DNA of 64,000 bases from Pseudomonas sp. ICMP 561 (GTDB lineage: Bacteria > Pseudomonadota > Gammaproteobacteria > Pseudomonadales > Pseudomonadaceae). Positions 1 to 8,748 of this stretch are shown in pieces (within the stretch, counting starts at the first letter, position 1; each line of letters starts with the position of its first letter). The position numbers and the translations under genes were made by a program. The notes beneath the pieces are model-generated. The model did not search any database, was not told where the DNA came from, and worked only from the letters and a program-made list of their open reading frames with translations. The stretch spans positions 46,964 to 110,963 of the forward strand of contig NZ_LKBT01000069.1 in the NCBI RefSeq assembly GCF_002699985.1. The letters are read 5' to 3'.

Positions 1-1
1 G

Positions 2-250
2 TTCACCGGCTTGCGCAGCGGCATGAGCCTGGCATGGATGTTTCTCGTCGCCGCAGAGTTGATAGCGGCCACCAAAGGCCTCGGCTACCTGCTCAGCGAC
101 GGCCGGGAAACCTCGCGGCCTGACATCGTGCTGGCAGCCATTATCGTGTTGGCGGTGCTCGGCAAGATCAGCGACGGCATTCTGGCCGGTCTGGAAAAGC
201 GCTTTCTGGCCTGGCGCGACACGTTCAGTGGCCAGGGCACAGGAGAATAG
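2..250 (+). CDS. ABC transporter permease, SsuC-like (C-terminal part, cut by window edge)
   Basis: This is the C-terminal ~82 residues of a binding-protein-dependent permease; the start lies before the window. The segment has two hydrophobic stretches, around LAWMFLVAAELIA and IVLAAIIVLAVLG. It ends in a charged tail (LEKRFLAWRDTF) of the same form as the SsuC-like permease at 1987-2847, which ends LERYALAWRPTF. An ATPase gene follows 2 nt after the stop, so the two form one operon. The family imports sulfonates, sulfate esters, nitrate or related oxyanions through the inner membrane. The substrate here cannot be told from this fragment. Confidence 0.85.
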   Translation, partial: FTGLRSGMSLAWMFLVAAELIAATKGLGYLLSDGRETSRPDIVLAAIIVLAVLGKISDGILAGLEKRFLAWRDTFSGQGTGE

Positions 251-252
251 AG

Positions 253-966
253 ATGAGCGAAGTCCTGTTGGATATCAACGTGCACCGCAAGTCGTTCGGC
301 AGCACCACCGTGCTGCACAACGTGCATGTGCGATTGCACGACCGGGAAGTCATCAGCCTGCTGGGACCCAGTGGCTGCGGCAAGAGCACACTTTTACGGA
401 TCGTCGCCGGGCTGGAAAAAGACTATCAGGGCGAGTTGAACCGCACCGCCGACGAAGTGGCGTTTGTGTTCCAGGAACCGCGCCTGATGCCGTGGCTGAC
501 GGTGGAGCAGAACATCGGTTTCAGCGACGACAAGCATTACGACAAGGCCTGGGTCACCCGGCTGATCGAAGAAGTCGGTTTGACGGGGTTTGCCGATGCC
601 CTGCCCAAGGCGCTGTCCGGCGGGATGGCGCAACGCGTGGCCATTGCCCGCGGGCTGTACTCGCATCCCAAAGTCCTGCTGCTGGACGAGCCGTTCAGCG
701 CGGTGGACGCCTTTACCCGGATGAAGCTTCAGGATTTGCTGCTGCAGCTCGCCCAACGGCACGCCATCGCCCTGTTGCTGGTGACCCATGACGTGGATGA
801 AGCGCTGTACCTGAGTGATCGGGTTCTGGTGATGGGCAACCGGCCGGGCAATATTCGTCAGGAGCTGGCCGTGGAACTGGCGCACCCGAGGGATCGGCGG
901 GATGCCGTGATGGCGAACCTCAAAGCGCTTTCGCTGACAGAGTTGCAGCAGGCGCATGTGATTTGA
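253..966 (+). CDS. ABC transporter ATP-binding protein, SsuB/TauB-like
   Basis: This is a 237-residue cytoplasmic ATPase that powers the permease encoded just upstream. It has a Walker A motif (GPSGCGKST, near residue 38), a signature LSGGMAQR, a Walker B ending LLLDEP and an H-loop in VTHDVDEA. The Q-loop region reads FQEPRLMPW, which is typical of nitrate/sulfonate/taurine ATPases. The ATG at 253 has AGGAGA about 8 nt upstream. It converges on a second SsuB-type ATPase gene (1169-1984). A sulfonate or sulfate-ester role is inferred from family and neighbours. Confidence 0.9.
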   Translation: MSEVLLDINVHRKSFGSTTVLHNVHVRLHDREVISLLGPSGCGKSTLLRIVAGLEKDYQGELNRTADEVAFVFQEPRLMPWLTVEQNIGFSDDKHYDKAWVTRLIEEVGLTGFADALPKALSGGMAQRVAIARGLYSHPKVLLLDEPFSAVDAFTRMKLQDLLLQLAQRHAIALLLVTHDVDEALYLSDRVLVMGNRPGNIRQELAVELAHPRDRRDAVMANLKALSLTELQQAHVI

Positions 967-1007
967 GATTGAGCTAACACCACCCTGTTGCAAGCCTGTG
1001 CAAAAAC

Positions 1008-1098
1008 TGTGGGACCGAATTCATTCGGGAAGGCGGTATTTCAGACGATACAAAGGCTGTGGATTTACCGGCCCCTTCGCGAATGAATTCGCACACAG
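1008..1098. repeat. REP-like inverted pair in convergent gap
   Basis: The arms TGTGGGACCGAATTCATTCG and the reverse-complement-like CGAATGAATTCGCACACA face each other across about 50 nt. They lie between two ATPase genes that converge. Such hairpin pairs often sit between convergent Pseudomonas genes and may end or stabilise both transcripts. The arm sequence differs from the other REP types in this window. Confidence 0.6.
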
Positions 1099-1168
1099 GA
1101 TTTGTGTTTGCAGTCAAAAATAGCCCACATACAAAGGGTTTTCATTCACAAATCCAGCCTTGAAAGGC

Positions 1169-1984
1169 TCACCGCACATTCGCGAACCGGCGCAGATTAT
1201 CCTGCACGGCAGGCGCCTCTACAGCCTCCTGAGCCGCCGCGCTGTCCACACCCAGCAAGCCCAGCAACCGCGCACGAATCGCCTGAAACCCGGCCTGTCC
1301 GGTGCTGCGCTGACGCTGCAGGTCGATGCGTACTTCTGCGGCGATCTTCCCCTGCTCCAGCACGATCACCCGATCAGCCAGCAGAATCGCTTCGTCCACG
1401 TCATGCGTGACCAGCAACACCGCCGGGGTGTGTTTGCGCCATAGTTCAATGATCATTTGATGCATGCGAATCCGGGTCAGCGCATCCAGCGCCGCGAACG
1501 GTTCATCGAGCAACAGCAACCTGGGCTCGCGCACCAGCCCCCGGGCCAGTGCAACCCGCTGAGCTTCACCACCTGATAGGGTCGCCGGATAAGCATTGAT
1601 CCGATGGGCCAGCCCCACCTCATTCAGCGCCTCGAGGGCTCGGGCATGTGGATTTTTGATATCCAGACCGAGCACGACGTTTTTCCAGGCGTTTTTCCAC
1701 GGCATCAACCGTGGCTCCTGAAACACCGCCGCCCGTGCCAAGGGAACCCGCAATTGACCGCTGTCGATGGAGTCCAGCCCGGCCAGCGCCCGTAACAAGG
1801 TAGTTTTGCCCGAGCCACTGGCCCCCAGCAACGCGACGAACTCACCCGGCGCGATGTCCAGATTCAGCTCGTCGATCACCTTCTGCTGACCGAACTGACG
1901 GACCACATTACGCAGTTGTACCGGCGCAGGCTCTTTCGCCGGTAAAGGGGTTTGATGGGAATGCAAAACATCCAGAGCAGCCAT
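1169..1984 (-). CDS. ssuB: Aliphatic sulfonate ABC transporter ATP-binding protein SsuB-like
   Basis: This ATPase has 271 residues, the usual SsuB length. It has Walker A GASGSGKTT, FQEPRLMPW at the Q-loop, signature LSGGEAQR, Walker B LLLDEP and H-loop VTHDVDEA. An extended N-terminus of ~40 residues before the first strand is common in Pseudomonas SsuB. The start is ATG at 1984, 2 nt after the permease stop; longer in-frame starts would lie inside the permease gene. It would energise sulfonate uptake with the permease at 1987-2847. No periplasmic binding protein or SsuD gene lies beside it, so ssuB is assigned by similarity only. Confidence 0.85.
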   Translation of the reverse strand: MAALDVLHSHQTPLPAKEPAPVQLRNVVRQFGQQKVIDELNLDIAPGEFVALLGASGSGKTTLLRALAGLDSIDSGQLRVPLARAAVFQEPRLMPWKNAWKNVVLGLDIKNPHARALEALNEVGLAHRINAYPATLSGGEAQRVALARGLVREPRLLLLDEPFAALDALTRIRMHQMIIELWRKHTPAVLLVTHDVDEAILLADRVIVLEQGKIAAEVRIDLQRQRSTGQAGFQAIRARLLGLLGVDSAAAQEAVEAPAVQDNLRRFANVR

Positions 1985-1986
1985 GG

Positions 1987-2847
1987 TCAATTCCTTGCGA
2001 AAGTGGGACGCCAGGCCAGCGCATAGCGCTCCAGCGTGCGAATGATTGCGTCGATGACCAGCCCGAGAATGCTGTAGATCAACAGGCAAATAACGATCAC
2101 GTCGGTACGCATGAAGTCCCTGGCATCACTGGCCAGATAGCCGATACCGGCGGTGGTGTTGATCTGTTCGACGAACACCAGCGCCAGCCAGGAAATCCCC
2201 AGCGAGTAACGCAGGCCGACGAAAAACGATGGCAACGAACCAGGCAGGATCACGTGCCAGATCAACTGGCGACGATTGAGGCCCAGGGTATTGGCCGCTT
2301 CAATCAGCTTGGGGTCGATGTTGCGAATACCGGAGTACAGGTTGAGGTAAACCGGAAACGTGGTGCCGGTGACGATCAGCGCAATCTTGGTGAACTCGCC
2401 GATGCCGAACCAGAGAATGAACAACGGCACCAACGCCAGCGAAGGAATGGTGCGCAGCATCTGCAGGGGCGAGTCGAGGATCACCTCGCCTTTCTTCGAC
2501 AGGCCGGTAATCAAAGCGGCCACCACTCCGATGATCACACCAATACTCAGCCCCAGCAGCGCCCGTTGCAGAGACACCCACAAGTGAGTACCCAACTCAC
2601 CGGACTCGATCATCGCCCACAACGTCCCGCCGATTTGCGACGGCGCGGCAATTACCCGGCTGGGCAGCAGGCCGAGTTGTGAAGCCAACTCCCAAATCAA
2701 CAGCAAGGCAATGGGGCTCAGCAGACGTACAGCAAAATCGGGGGCTTTCCAGCGCTCCCGACGTGCTGAAGTCGCGACGGACGGGGCCTTGTCGACGATC
2801 AGAAAACCGCCTTCCGAATGTTGTGAATCAAGGGCTTTTTCGGACAT
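1987..2847 (-). CDS. ssuC: Aliphatic sulfonate ABC transporter permease SsuC-like
   Basis: This is a 286-residue inner-membrane permease with about six hydrophobic segments, starting near residue 40 (VRLLSPIALLLIWELA). The EAA-type coupling loop lies around residues 180-200 (EAANTLGLNRRQLIWHVILPG). The N-terminal ~35 residues are polar and cytoplasmic. The ATPase gene follows 2 nt downstream, so the two are co-transcribed. It probably imports alkanesulfonates or related compounds. The binding protein must be encoded elsewhere, since upstream lies a REP doublet and then a class II aldolase gene. Confidence 0.85.
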   Translation of the reverse strand: MSEKALDSQHSEGGFLIVDKAPSVATSARRERWKAPDFAVRLLSPIALLLIWELASQLGLLPSRVIAAPSQIGGTLWAMIESGELGTHLWVSLQRALLGLSIGVIIGVVAALITGLSKKGEVILDSPLQMLRTIPSLALVPLFILWFGIGEFTKIALIVTGTTFPVYLNLYSGIRNIDPKLIEAANTLGLNRRQLIWHVILPGSLPSFFVGLRYSLGISWLALVFVEQINTTAGIGYLASDARDFMRTDVIVICLLIYSILGLVIDAIIRTLERYALAWRPTFARN

Positions 2848-2925
2848 GGGTTTCTTCCTGAGACGTGAGGCTTATCAAACGGGATCTATCAAAAAGTGCA
2901 CATTATTGAATTGAAATGCATTTTC

Positions 2926-3047
2926 TGCAGGAGCTGCCGAAGGCTGCGAAACGATCATCCGAACACACCGCCATCGCAGCCTTCGGCAGCTCCTACAAAT
3001 CCAATGCTTGCTGCGAGGTAGCGTCGTGCCATAGAGACCGGGGCTAC
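2926..3047. repeat. REP doublet (GAGCTGCCGAAGGCTGCGA arms) with conserved tail
   Basis: Inverted arms GAGCTGCCGAAGGCTGCGA (2931-2949) and TCGCAGCCTTCGGCAGCTC (about 2974-2992) form the doublet. It is followed by a ~45-nt tail that begins CCAATGCTTGCTGCGAGG. Related tails follow the repeats near 22390, 25137, 47195 and 54966. The bases just before the first arm (TTGAAATGCATTTTCTGCAG) are also shared with the copy near 54880. Confidence 0.75.
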
Positions 3048-3060
3048 CGGCAACAGAAAC

Positions 3061-3864
3061 TCACTCTTTATAAGAAGTATCAGTCCGCTCCAGTTCACGA
3101 ATCAGGGCATTCCAGTGGCGGGCAACGCCTGGGCCATGGCCGTCCGCGAAGACCTTGGCCTGCTCTTCAACCCGGGCCACAACTTCAGCCGGCGGATAGA
3201 TCAGTTCGTCATTGCCCGCCGATTGCGCCGCCACCTGAATGTTGCAGGCGTATTCCAGACGATGCAGTTGCTGGAACGCATGCTCGACGCTGACACCGCC
3301 GGTCAGCAGCCCGTGGTTACGCAAGATCATCACGCTCTTGTCGCCCAGATCCGCCACTAGCCTTTCGCGCTCGTCGAGGTCCAGCGCCACACCTTCGTAG
3401 CCGTGATAAGCAATGCGCCCTGAAAAGCCCAGTGAGTGTTGAGAGATCGGCAGCAAACCGCCTTTTTGTGCTGAAACAGCGATGCCATCGCGGGTATGGG
3501 TGTGCAGCACCGCCACCAGATCGTGGCGCGCAGCATGGATAGCGCTATGAATGACATAACCTGCGTAGTTGATGCCCAAGCCGGTCGGGTCGTCGACGAT
3601 GGTCCCGTCGAGATCGACCTTGACCAGATTCGACGCGCTGATTTCATCGAACAGCAAGCCGAAAGCGTTGATCAGGAAGTGCTCTTCCTTGCCTGGCACG
3701 CGCGCCGAAAAGTGCGTGTAGATGTGGTCGGTCCAGCGTTTCTGCGCCGCCAGACGATAAGCCGCCGCCAGCTTGACCCGTACCTCCCACTCTTCTGGCG
3801 ATACACGCTCGCGGACGCTGCCGGACTGTTGGGACTGTAGAGGCAAGGGACTGACATTGCTCAT
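3061..3864 (-). CDS. Class II aldolase/adducin family protein
   Basis: This 267-residue cytoplasmic protein belongs to the class II aldolase (AraD/FucA) family, which uses a divalent metal to cleave or epimerise hydroxylated substrates. The metal-site motif HTHTRDGIAVS and the later RNHGLLTGG, which supplies a further histidine, are visible. In bacteria with sulfur- or aromatic-scavenging islands, close homologues act as decarboxylases or aldolases of small hydroxy acids, and the substrate here is unknown. It is divergent from the TauD-type gene at 4167 across an AT-rich 300-nt gap, so the two may share a regulator. Confidence 0.85.
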   Translation of the reverse strand: MSNVSPLPLQSQQSGSVRERVSPEEWEVRVKLAAAYRLAAQKRWTDHIYTHFSARVPGKEEHFLINAFGLLFDEISASNLVKVDLDGTIVDDPTGLGINYAGYVIHSAIHAARHDLVAVLHTHTRDGIAVSAQKGGLLPISQHSLGFSGRIAYHGYEGVALDLDERERLVADLGDKSVMILRNHGLLTGGVSVEHAFQQLHRLEYACNIQVAAQSAGNDELIYPPAEVVARVEEQAKVFADGHGPGVARHWNALIRELERTDTSYKE

Positions 3865-4166
3865 GGGGCTGCTCCGTAAAAATGCGGGACCGACAGATGC
3901 GGTACATGTGGGAGCAGCCTAAACGCATAAGAAACCATTTAAAAAGCACATTTTAATCTAAGCTAATTATTAAATTTACTGATTTTGAAACCGGCAACCT
4001 GTTAGGCCTCTGAAATCAGTTAATGCATTTTTGTTCTATGTTAATCATAAAAAAATAGCATATTAAAAATAATCATTATGCTTATATCTCGATCAGCACA
4101 ACAGCATCCCTACCCGACCCCTCTCCAGGCGGAGGTTAATCCTTAACAACAAAGAGAGTGACCGCC
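3865..4166. promoter_or_regulatory. AT-rich divergent control region
   Basis: This 300-nt gap has no gene. It separates the class II aldolase and TauD-type genes. The middle (about 3940-4090) is strikingly AT-rich for this genome, with runs such as TTATTAAATTTAC and CATAAAAAAATAGC. AT-rich divergent spacers of this kind are where CysB/Cbl-type LysR activators bind in sulfur-starvation operons. No exact operator can be called by eye. Confidence 0.45.
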
Positions 4167-5063
4167 ATGTCCACGATTCCTGAGCAGCAGGTCCAATCCC
4201 CTTCTCGCCAACAACCTGCACTGCAAGTAGTCAGGTCCCTGAAAGTCACCAGGCTGGAGCCCACCATCGGTGCAGAGATTGCCGGAGTGGACTTGACTCG
4301 GCCCATCTCGCCCCAACAACGCGATGAAATCCGCGCGTTGTTGCTGGAACACAAAGTGATTTTCTTCCGCGACCAGAACATCGACAGCGCGCAACAGATC
4401 GCTTTTGCCAAGGAGTTCGGCGAGCTGTACGAACACCCGACCACGCAAAAGAACGACACCAGCAAACCCTACGCACACTTGATTCAGGCCCAAGAGGCAC
4501 GAGAGCTGTACGGTCCGAAAACAACGGGACGTTGGCACACCGACACCAGTTGGTTACTGAAGCCTACGTTTGGCGCGGTACTGCGGGCGGTGGACTTGCC
4601 GGAGGTCGGCGGCGATACCGTCTGGGCCGACGCCGGTGCGGTGTATCGGGCATTGCCGGATCAACTGCGCGAAGAAATCGACACGCTGTTTGTGGTCCAC
4701 GACTTCAAAAAATCCCTGGATGCAGTGGGCTACGACTACCCGATCCTGGCGCATCCACTGGTGCGTACCCATCCGGAAACCGGTGAAGACAGCCTGTTCA
4801 TCAATTTCTCGCAAAACCCTTCAGTGATCGGCTGGGAACCTGAGCGCAGCAAGCGACTGATCGAACGCCTGCTTCAGGCATTCAACAAGCCGGAACACCA
4901 CGTGCGCTTCAAATGGCGCGAGCACTCCATCGCCTTCTGGGACAACCGCTCCACCCTGCACTACCCGGTCTACAACTACGGCGACTACCCGCGACGCATG
5001 GAACGCGTGCTGATCGCCGACGATGATATTCCGCATCGAGTGCGGCGTCCGGCTAACGCATGA
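4167..5063 (+). CDS. TauD/TfdA-family 2-oxoglutarate-dependent dioxygenase
   Basis: This 298-residue enzyme belongs to the Fe(II)/2-oxoglutarate dioxygenase family that releases sulfite from taurine, alkylsulfonates or alkyl sulfates. The iron ligands are visible as the HTD motif (H124 and D126 in GRWHTDTSW) and a distal His in RSTLHYPVYN (H265). The 2-oxoglutarate-binding Arg lies in the following RRMER. The ATG at 4167 has AAGAGAG about 9 nt upstream and is preferred to the in-frame GTG at 4158, which has no such site. Neighbouring Ssu-like transporters support a sulfur-scavenging role, but the exact substrate is not known. Confidence 0.88.
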   Translation: MSTIPEQQVQSPSRQQPALQVVRSLKVTRLEPTIGAEIAGVDLTRPISPQQRDEIRALLLEHKVIFFRDQNIDSAQQIAFAKEFGELYEHPTTQKNDTSKPYAHLIQAQEARELYGPKTTGRWHTDTSWLLKPTFGAVLRAVDLPEVGGDTVWADAGAVYRALPDQLREEIDTLFVVHDFKKSLDAVGYDYPILAHPLVRTHPETGEDSLFINFSQNPSVIGWEPERSKRLIERLLQAFNKPEHHVRFKWREHSIAFWDNRSTLHYPVYNYGDYPRRMERVLIADDDIPHRVRRPANA

Positions 5064-5091
5064 ACCAAACATTCAAGCCAAGTGACTCCCC

Positions 5092-5179
5092 GTGGGAGCG
5101 CGGCTTGTCGGCGATAAGGCTGGACTCGGTTCACTTCAGACCGCGGTGAACTTATCGCTGGCAAACCATGCTCCCACAG
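5092..5179. repeat. REP doublet (degenerate)
   Basis: The left arm is GTGGGAGCGCGGCTTGTCGGCGATAAG and the right arm is the looser inverse CTTATCGCTGGCAAACCATGCTCCCAC. It lies between the dioxygenase and the peroxiredoxin-like gene. The arms match each other less well than those at 5975 or 30091, so it may be an old copy. Confidence 0.65.
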
Positions 5180-5273
5180 AAGTGCGCGCAAGCAACATCT
5201 GCGAGCCCCAAGGAAGCCGTCATGCATAAAAGCAAACCCCTTCCCCAGTAAACTGACATCAGGAGCTTCACCC

Positions 5274-5960
5274 ATGAGCGAATCACTGAATCAACTGTTG
5301 GCAGACCTGCATGCCGAACGCCTGGCCAACTGGGCACCGGAAGCCTTGCAGGTCAATATCAACCAGCGCCAGACCCTGGTAGATGCCGCGCAACATGCGC
5401 GCTTTATTCAGAGCGGCGATCCGATCCCGGACTTCCAGTTGCTCAACGTCGAAGGCGGTACGCTGACGCGTGAAAAACTCACGGCCTATGGCCCCGCAGT
5501 GTTGATTTTCTTCCGTTTTGCGGGCTGCCCGGCGTGCAACATTGCCCTGCCTTACTACCAGCGCCAGTTGTTCCCGAAACTGCAGGCATTGGGTGTGCCG
5601 CTGGTAGCCGTCAGCCCGCAAGTACCGGAACGGCTGATCGAGATCAAACAGCGTCATGACTTGCAGTTTCAGGTCGCGACCGACAAGGACAATACCCTGG
5701 CGCGGCAGCTGGGCATTCTCTACAGCTTCGACGAAGCGTCGCGCAAAGCGGCTTTGAGCAAAGGTGGCGGCGGTATTGGCGAAGTCACGGGCACCGGCAC
5801 TTGGGAATTGCCGCAACCGGCAGTGGTGGTGATCGGTCAGCACGGCGAAGTGATCTTTGCTGAAGTCAGCCCGGACTGGCTGGTGCGCACCGAAGCCGAG
5901 GTGATCGTACAGGCGGTCAGCGAAGCGCTGGGTGAACGCGAGGTACAGATCGCGGTTTGA
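5274..5960 (+). CDS. Peroxiredoxin-like family protein (AhpC/TSA)
   Basis: This 228-residue protein has a thioredoxin fold starting near residue 50. The redox motif is FRFAGCPAC (C85 and C88), giving a CxxC pair rather than a single peroxidatic Cys. The N-terminal ~50 residues are helical and charged. Such proteins reduce peroxides or serve as thiol-disulfide reductants, and they are often found near sulfur oxygenases. The ATG at 5274 follows CAGGAG with about 8 nt spacing. It is in the same orientation as the dioxygenase, but 210 nt and a REP doublet separate them. Confidence 0.85.
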   Translation: MSESLNQLLADLHAERLANWAPEALQVNINQRQTLVDAAQHARFIQSGDPIPDFQLLNVEGGTLTREKLTAYGPAVLIFFRFAGCPACNIALPYYQRQLFPKLQALGVPLVAVSPQVPERLIEIKQRHDLQFQVATDKDNTLARQLGILYSFDEASRKAALSKGGGGIGEVTGTGTWELPQPAVVVIGQHGEVIFAEVSPDWLVRTEAEVIVQAVSEALGEREVQIAV

Positions 5961-5974
5961 GGTGACTGAATCGA

Positions 5975-6045
5975 CGCTATCGCGAGCAAGCTCACTCCTA
6001 CAGGACCCCGTTCCGACTGTAGGAGTGAGCTTGCTCGCGATAGCG
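5975..6045. repeat. REP doublet (GCTCGCGATAGCG arms)
   Basis: Two near-perfect inverse arms, CGCTATCGCGAGCAAGCTCAC and its complement ending CTTGCTCGCGATAGCG, are separated by about 20 nt. The pair lies in the convergent gap between the peroxiredoxin-like gene and the dehydrogenase gene. It is a typical fluorescens-group REPIN with a short spacer. Confidence 0.85.
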
Positions 6046-6096
6046 ATCTTGCAGGCAACACAAAAAACCTCCGGTACAAGTGCCCGGAAGTCCCCC

Positions 6097-7047
6097 TCAA
6101 TACCCCCGCTTGAAATCCACCCGTTCAGCCAGTGGCTCGCCCTTGTGGAAACGCAGCAGGTTGCTCACGAACTGGTCGACAACATTACCCCACAGGTCGC
6201 CGGTAGCCGGGGAAACGTGTGGCGACAGGCGGATTTTCGGGTGGCTGTAGAACGGATGGTCGGCGGGAGATGGCTCCTTCTGGGCGACATCCAGCGTTGC
6301 CCGACTCAACTGCCCGGCATCCAGCGCAGCCACCAGTGCCTCCTCATCGACCAGACTGCCTCGTGCGATGTTGATCATGTGCAGACCTGGCTTGGCGTGA
6401 CTCAACAACTCGGCGTTGACCAGATGCCGCGTCTCCTCCGTAGCGGGGGCCGCGACGACCACATGATCAGACTCCGCAAACAATGCCTGCAGAGTCTTCG
6501 CACGCTCAACGCCCGGCACATAAAACGGCTTGCCTGAATGATTGGTCGCGATCACCTTCACGCCCAACGCTTGTGCGCGAATCGCCAACGCACTGCCTAT
6601 CGCGCCAAAGCCAACGATTCCCAACACGCTGCCACTGACCAGTTGTAGAGAATGCCGCTGCCACTGCGATGCTTCGGAGATCCAGACCTCGGGAAAGCGC
6701 TTGGCACTGGCAAGAATCGCCGCCAACGCAAACTCCGCTACGGCCACCGCAGACGTGCCACGGGCCGACGTGACCTGCGGCACTTCAAACAGCCATTCCG
6801 GGTAGGTATCAATGCCGGAAGAAGACAGGTGAATCCATTGCAGGTTGAACGGCCAGCCCTCTGGACGTGGCGGCTTCTCACCACTGCCCGCGCGGAACAC
6901 CGGGCGTGCCAGCAAAATAGTCGCCTCGGCGGGAATAGAGCTCGGCGCACCGGTGCCAACCGGCACAAATGAGTACTCAGGCAAACGCCGACGCAGCAGC
7001 TCGTTGACCTCTTCGTCATGCTGAGTGGCAATTACAGTCTGTGTCAT
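6097..7047 (-). CDS. D-2-hydroxyacid dehydrogenase (NAD(P)-dependent)
   Basis: This 316-residue enzyme interconverts a 2-keto acid and a D-2-hydroxy acid. The Rossmann motif GIVGFGAIGSAL lies near residue 150, the catalytic Arg region reads INIARGSLVD, and the catalytic His lies in LSPHVSPATGD. The N-terminal ~95 residues form the substrate-binding half. Length and motifs fit the glyoxylate/hydroxypyruvate reductase and phosphoglycerate dehydrogenase superfamily, but not a specific member. It is encoded alone, opposite the peroxiredoxin-like gene. It could reduce keto acids released by the nearby oxygenases or aldolase. Confidence 0.88.
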   Translation of the reverse strand: MTQTVIATQHDEEVNELLRRRLPEYSFVPVGTGAPSSIPAEATILLARPVFRAGSGEKPPRPEGWPFNLQWIHLSSSGIDTYPEWLFEVPQVTSARGTSAVAVAEFALAAILASAKRFPEVWISEASQWQRHSLQLVSGSVLGIVGFGAIGSALAIRAQALGVKVIATNHSGKPFYVPGVERAKTLQALFAESDHVVVAAPATEETRHLVNAELLSHAKPGLHMINIARGSLVDEEALVAALDAGQLSRATLDVAQKEPSPADHPFYSHPKIRLSPHVSPATGDLWGNVVDQFVSNLLRFHKGEPLAERVDFKRGY

Positions 7048-7440
7048 GAAAACCTCGTGGCTAGAACGCGGGTGGCGCGCAAGGCCACCCGTTCATGGTT
7101 AACGGCCATGAGGCCGGATTGAGCATGAACATAAGCGTTGAACACAGGCCTGTGAAATGCCAATGCGATCTAACCTAATATTATTTTTTATTATTAATTT
7201 ATTTTTTTATATCAGCATATAGCATGAATATGGATGTTCCGAGATGAACCCGGTCCTGTACAGACTGTGTAGGAGTGAGCTTGCTCGCGATGCGATGCGT
7301 CAGCGAAAAATGCGCTGCCTGACCCCATGCCATCGCGGGCAAGCGCGCTCCTACAGCTGAAAAGCATCCCGGTACGGGTAGTTATTTCATGTTTGATGAG
7401 AGCTCGCGGACTCCTACAGAATCGGACTCGACCTCGAAAG
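7048..7440. other. Intergenic region with AT-rich stretch and REP doublet
   Basis: No gene is seen here. Bases 7165-7225 are very AT-rich and probably contain the promoter of the dehydrogenase gene on the minus strand. A REP doublet fills 7268-7357. A second short hairpin half follows before the monooxygenase stop. Confidence 0.6.
7268..7357. repeat. REP doublet with unlike arms
   Basis: The left arm TGTAGGAGTGAGCTTGCTCGCGA faces a right arm of a different subtype, TCGCGGGCAAGCGCGCTCCTACA, about 45 nt away. The arms are therefore only partly complementary. This suggests recombination between two REP subtypes, or divergence. Confidence 0.75.
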
Positions 7441-8748
7441 CTACCCGTGCCGATTGGCCGGAATGGGCAAGCCAAGGTGTTCGCGCAACGTTGCGCCGCT
7501 GTATTCCTCGCGGAACAGCTTGTGCTTGCGCAGGATCGGCAGCACGCCGTCGATGAAATGATTCAGGCCTTCAGGGAAGTAAGCCGGCATAAGGTTAAAG
7601 CCGTCAGCAGCCTCCCCCTCAAACCAGGCGATCAATTCATCGGCCACGGTTTGTGGCGTGCCGACGATGATTTTGTGGCCGCGGGCACCTGCCGCCAGGT
7701 TGCAGATCTGCCTCAGGGTCAGCCCGTCCCGATGGGACAGGTCCAGCAATAACTGAGCACGGCTTTTCATGTTTTGCGGCAGTGGCAAGTCCGGCAGCGG
7801 CTGATCCAGATCGAACCCGGACAAATCGTGGCCAAGACGGTCGGCGACCATCAATAACGCTGCTTCCTGATCGGTCCAGCTTTGCAGTTGATCAAAGCGC
7901 GCCTGCGCCTCGGCGGCCGTTGCGCCAAGGATCGGCATAACGCCCGGCATCACCAGACAATGTTCCGGTTTGCGGCCCTGAGCGACGACCTGGCCTTTGA
8001 GGTCACGATAAAATTCCTGGGCCTCGGCCAGGCCCTGCTGAGCGGTGAACACCACTTCGCCGATTCGCGCGGCCAATGCCATGCCCGGCCCCGACGATCC
8101 GGCCTGAATCAATACCGGATGACCTTGCGGCCCACGGGTGACGTTCAACGGTCCGGCGATAGAGAAAAACTCGCCTTTATGATCCAGCCCATGCAGCTTG
8201 GCCGGGTCGAGAAAGACGCCGGTATCCGGGTCTTGTACATAGGCATCGTCTTCCCAGCTGTCCCACAGACCACGCACCACATCGACAAACTCTTCGGCGA
8301 CCGCGTAGCGCTGAGCGTGGTCAGGATGGGTGGCGCGGGTGAAGTTGGCGGCGCTGTCGTAACCAGTGGTGACTACGTTCCAGGCAGCCCGCCCTGCGGA
8401 CAGATGATCCAGCGTGGCGAACTGTCGGGCGATGGTGTACGGCTCGCTGTAGGTAGTAGATGCCGTGGCGGCCAAACCGATTTTTTCGGTGATGGAAGCC
8501 AGTGCGCCGAGCAGTGCCACCGGCTCAAGGCGCACGATCATCGATGGATGTTCCTTGCCATTGGTGACCAGTTTGTCGCCGAAGAACACCATGTCGAATT
8601 TGGCCCGTTCGGCAGCCAGGGTCAGTTGGCGGATCAACGGGAAGTTCTCGCTGCCTGCCTGGGCGCCAGGGTAACGCCAGCCCGCAGAATGATGACCTGA
8701 GGCCTGAATGAACAGGCCCAGGCGCATATGTCGATCAAGCTTGCTCAT
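7441..8748 (-). CDS. LLM-class flavin monooxygenase (NtaA/SnaA/DszA family)
   Basis: This 435-residue FMNH2-dependent monooxygenase belongs to the nitrilotriacetate/dibenzothiophene-sulfone branch of the bacterial luciferase superfamily. It opens MRLGLFIQASGHH and contains AERAKFDMVFFGD, TASTTYSEPYTIARQFATLD and GRAAWNVVTTG, all diagnostic of this branch. It needs reduced FMN from a separate reductase, and none is encoded adjacent. The branch oxidises organosulfur compounds or aminopolycarboxylates. The context (Ssu-like, TauD-like genes) favours sulfur. The start follows the longest ATG, and an in-frame Met at codon 8 is possible. Confidence 0.88.
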   Translation of the reverse strand: MSKLDRHMRLGLFIQASGHHSAGWRYPGAQAGSENFPLIRQLTLAAERAKFDMVFFGDKLVTNGKEHPSMIVRLEPVALLGALASITEKIGLAATASTTYSEPYTIARQFATLDHLSAGRAAWNVVTTGYDSAANFTRATHPDHAQRYAVAEEFVDVVRGLWDSWEDDAYVQDPDTGVFLDPAKLHGLDHKGEFFSIAGPLNVTRGPQGHPVLIQAGSSGPGMALAARIGEVVFTAQQGLAEAQEFYRDLKGQVVAQGRKPEHCLVMPGVMPILGATAAEAQARFDQLQSWTDQEAALLMVADRLGHDLSGFDLDQPLPDLPLPQNMKSRAQLLLDLSHRDGLTLRQICNLAAGARGHKIIVGTPQTVADELIAWFEGEAADGFNLMPAYFPEGLNHFIDGVLPILRKHKLFREEYSGATLREHLGLPIPANRHG

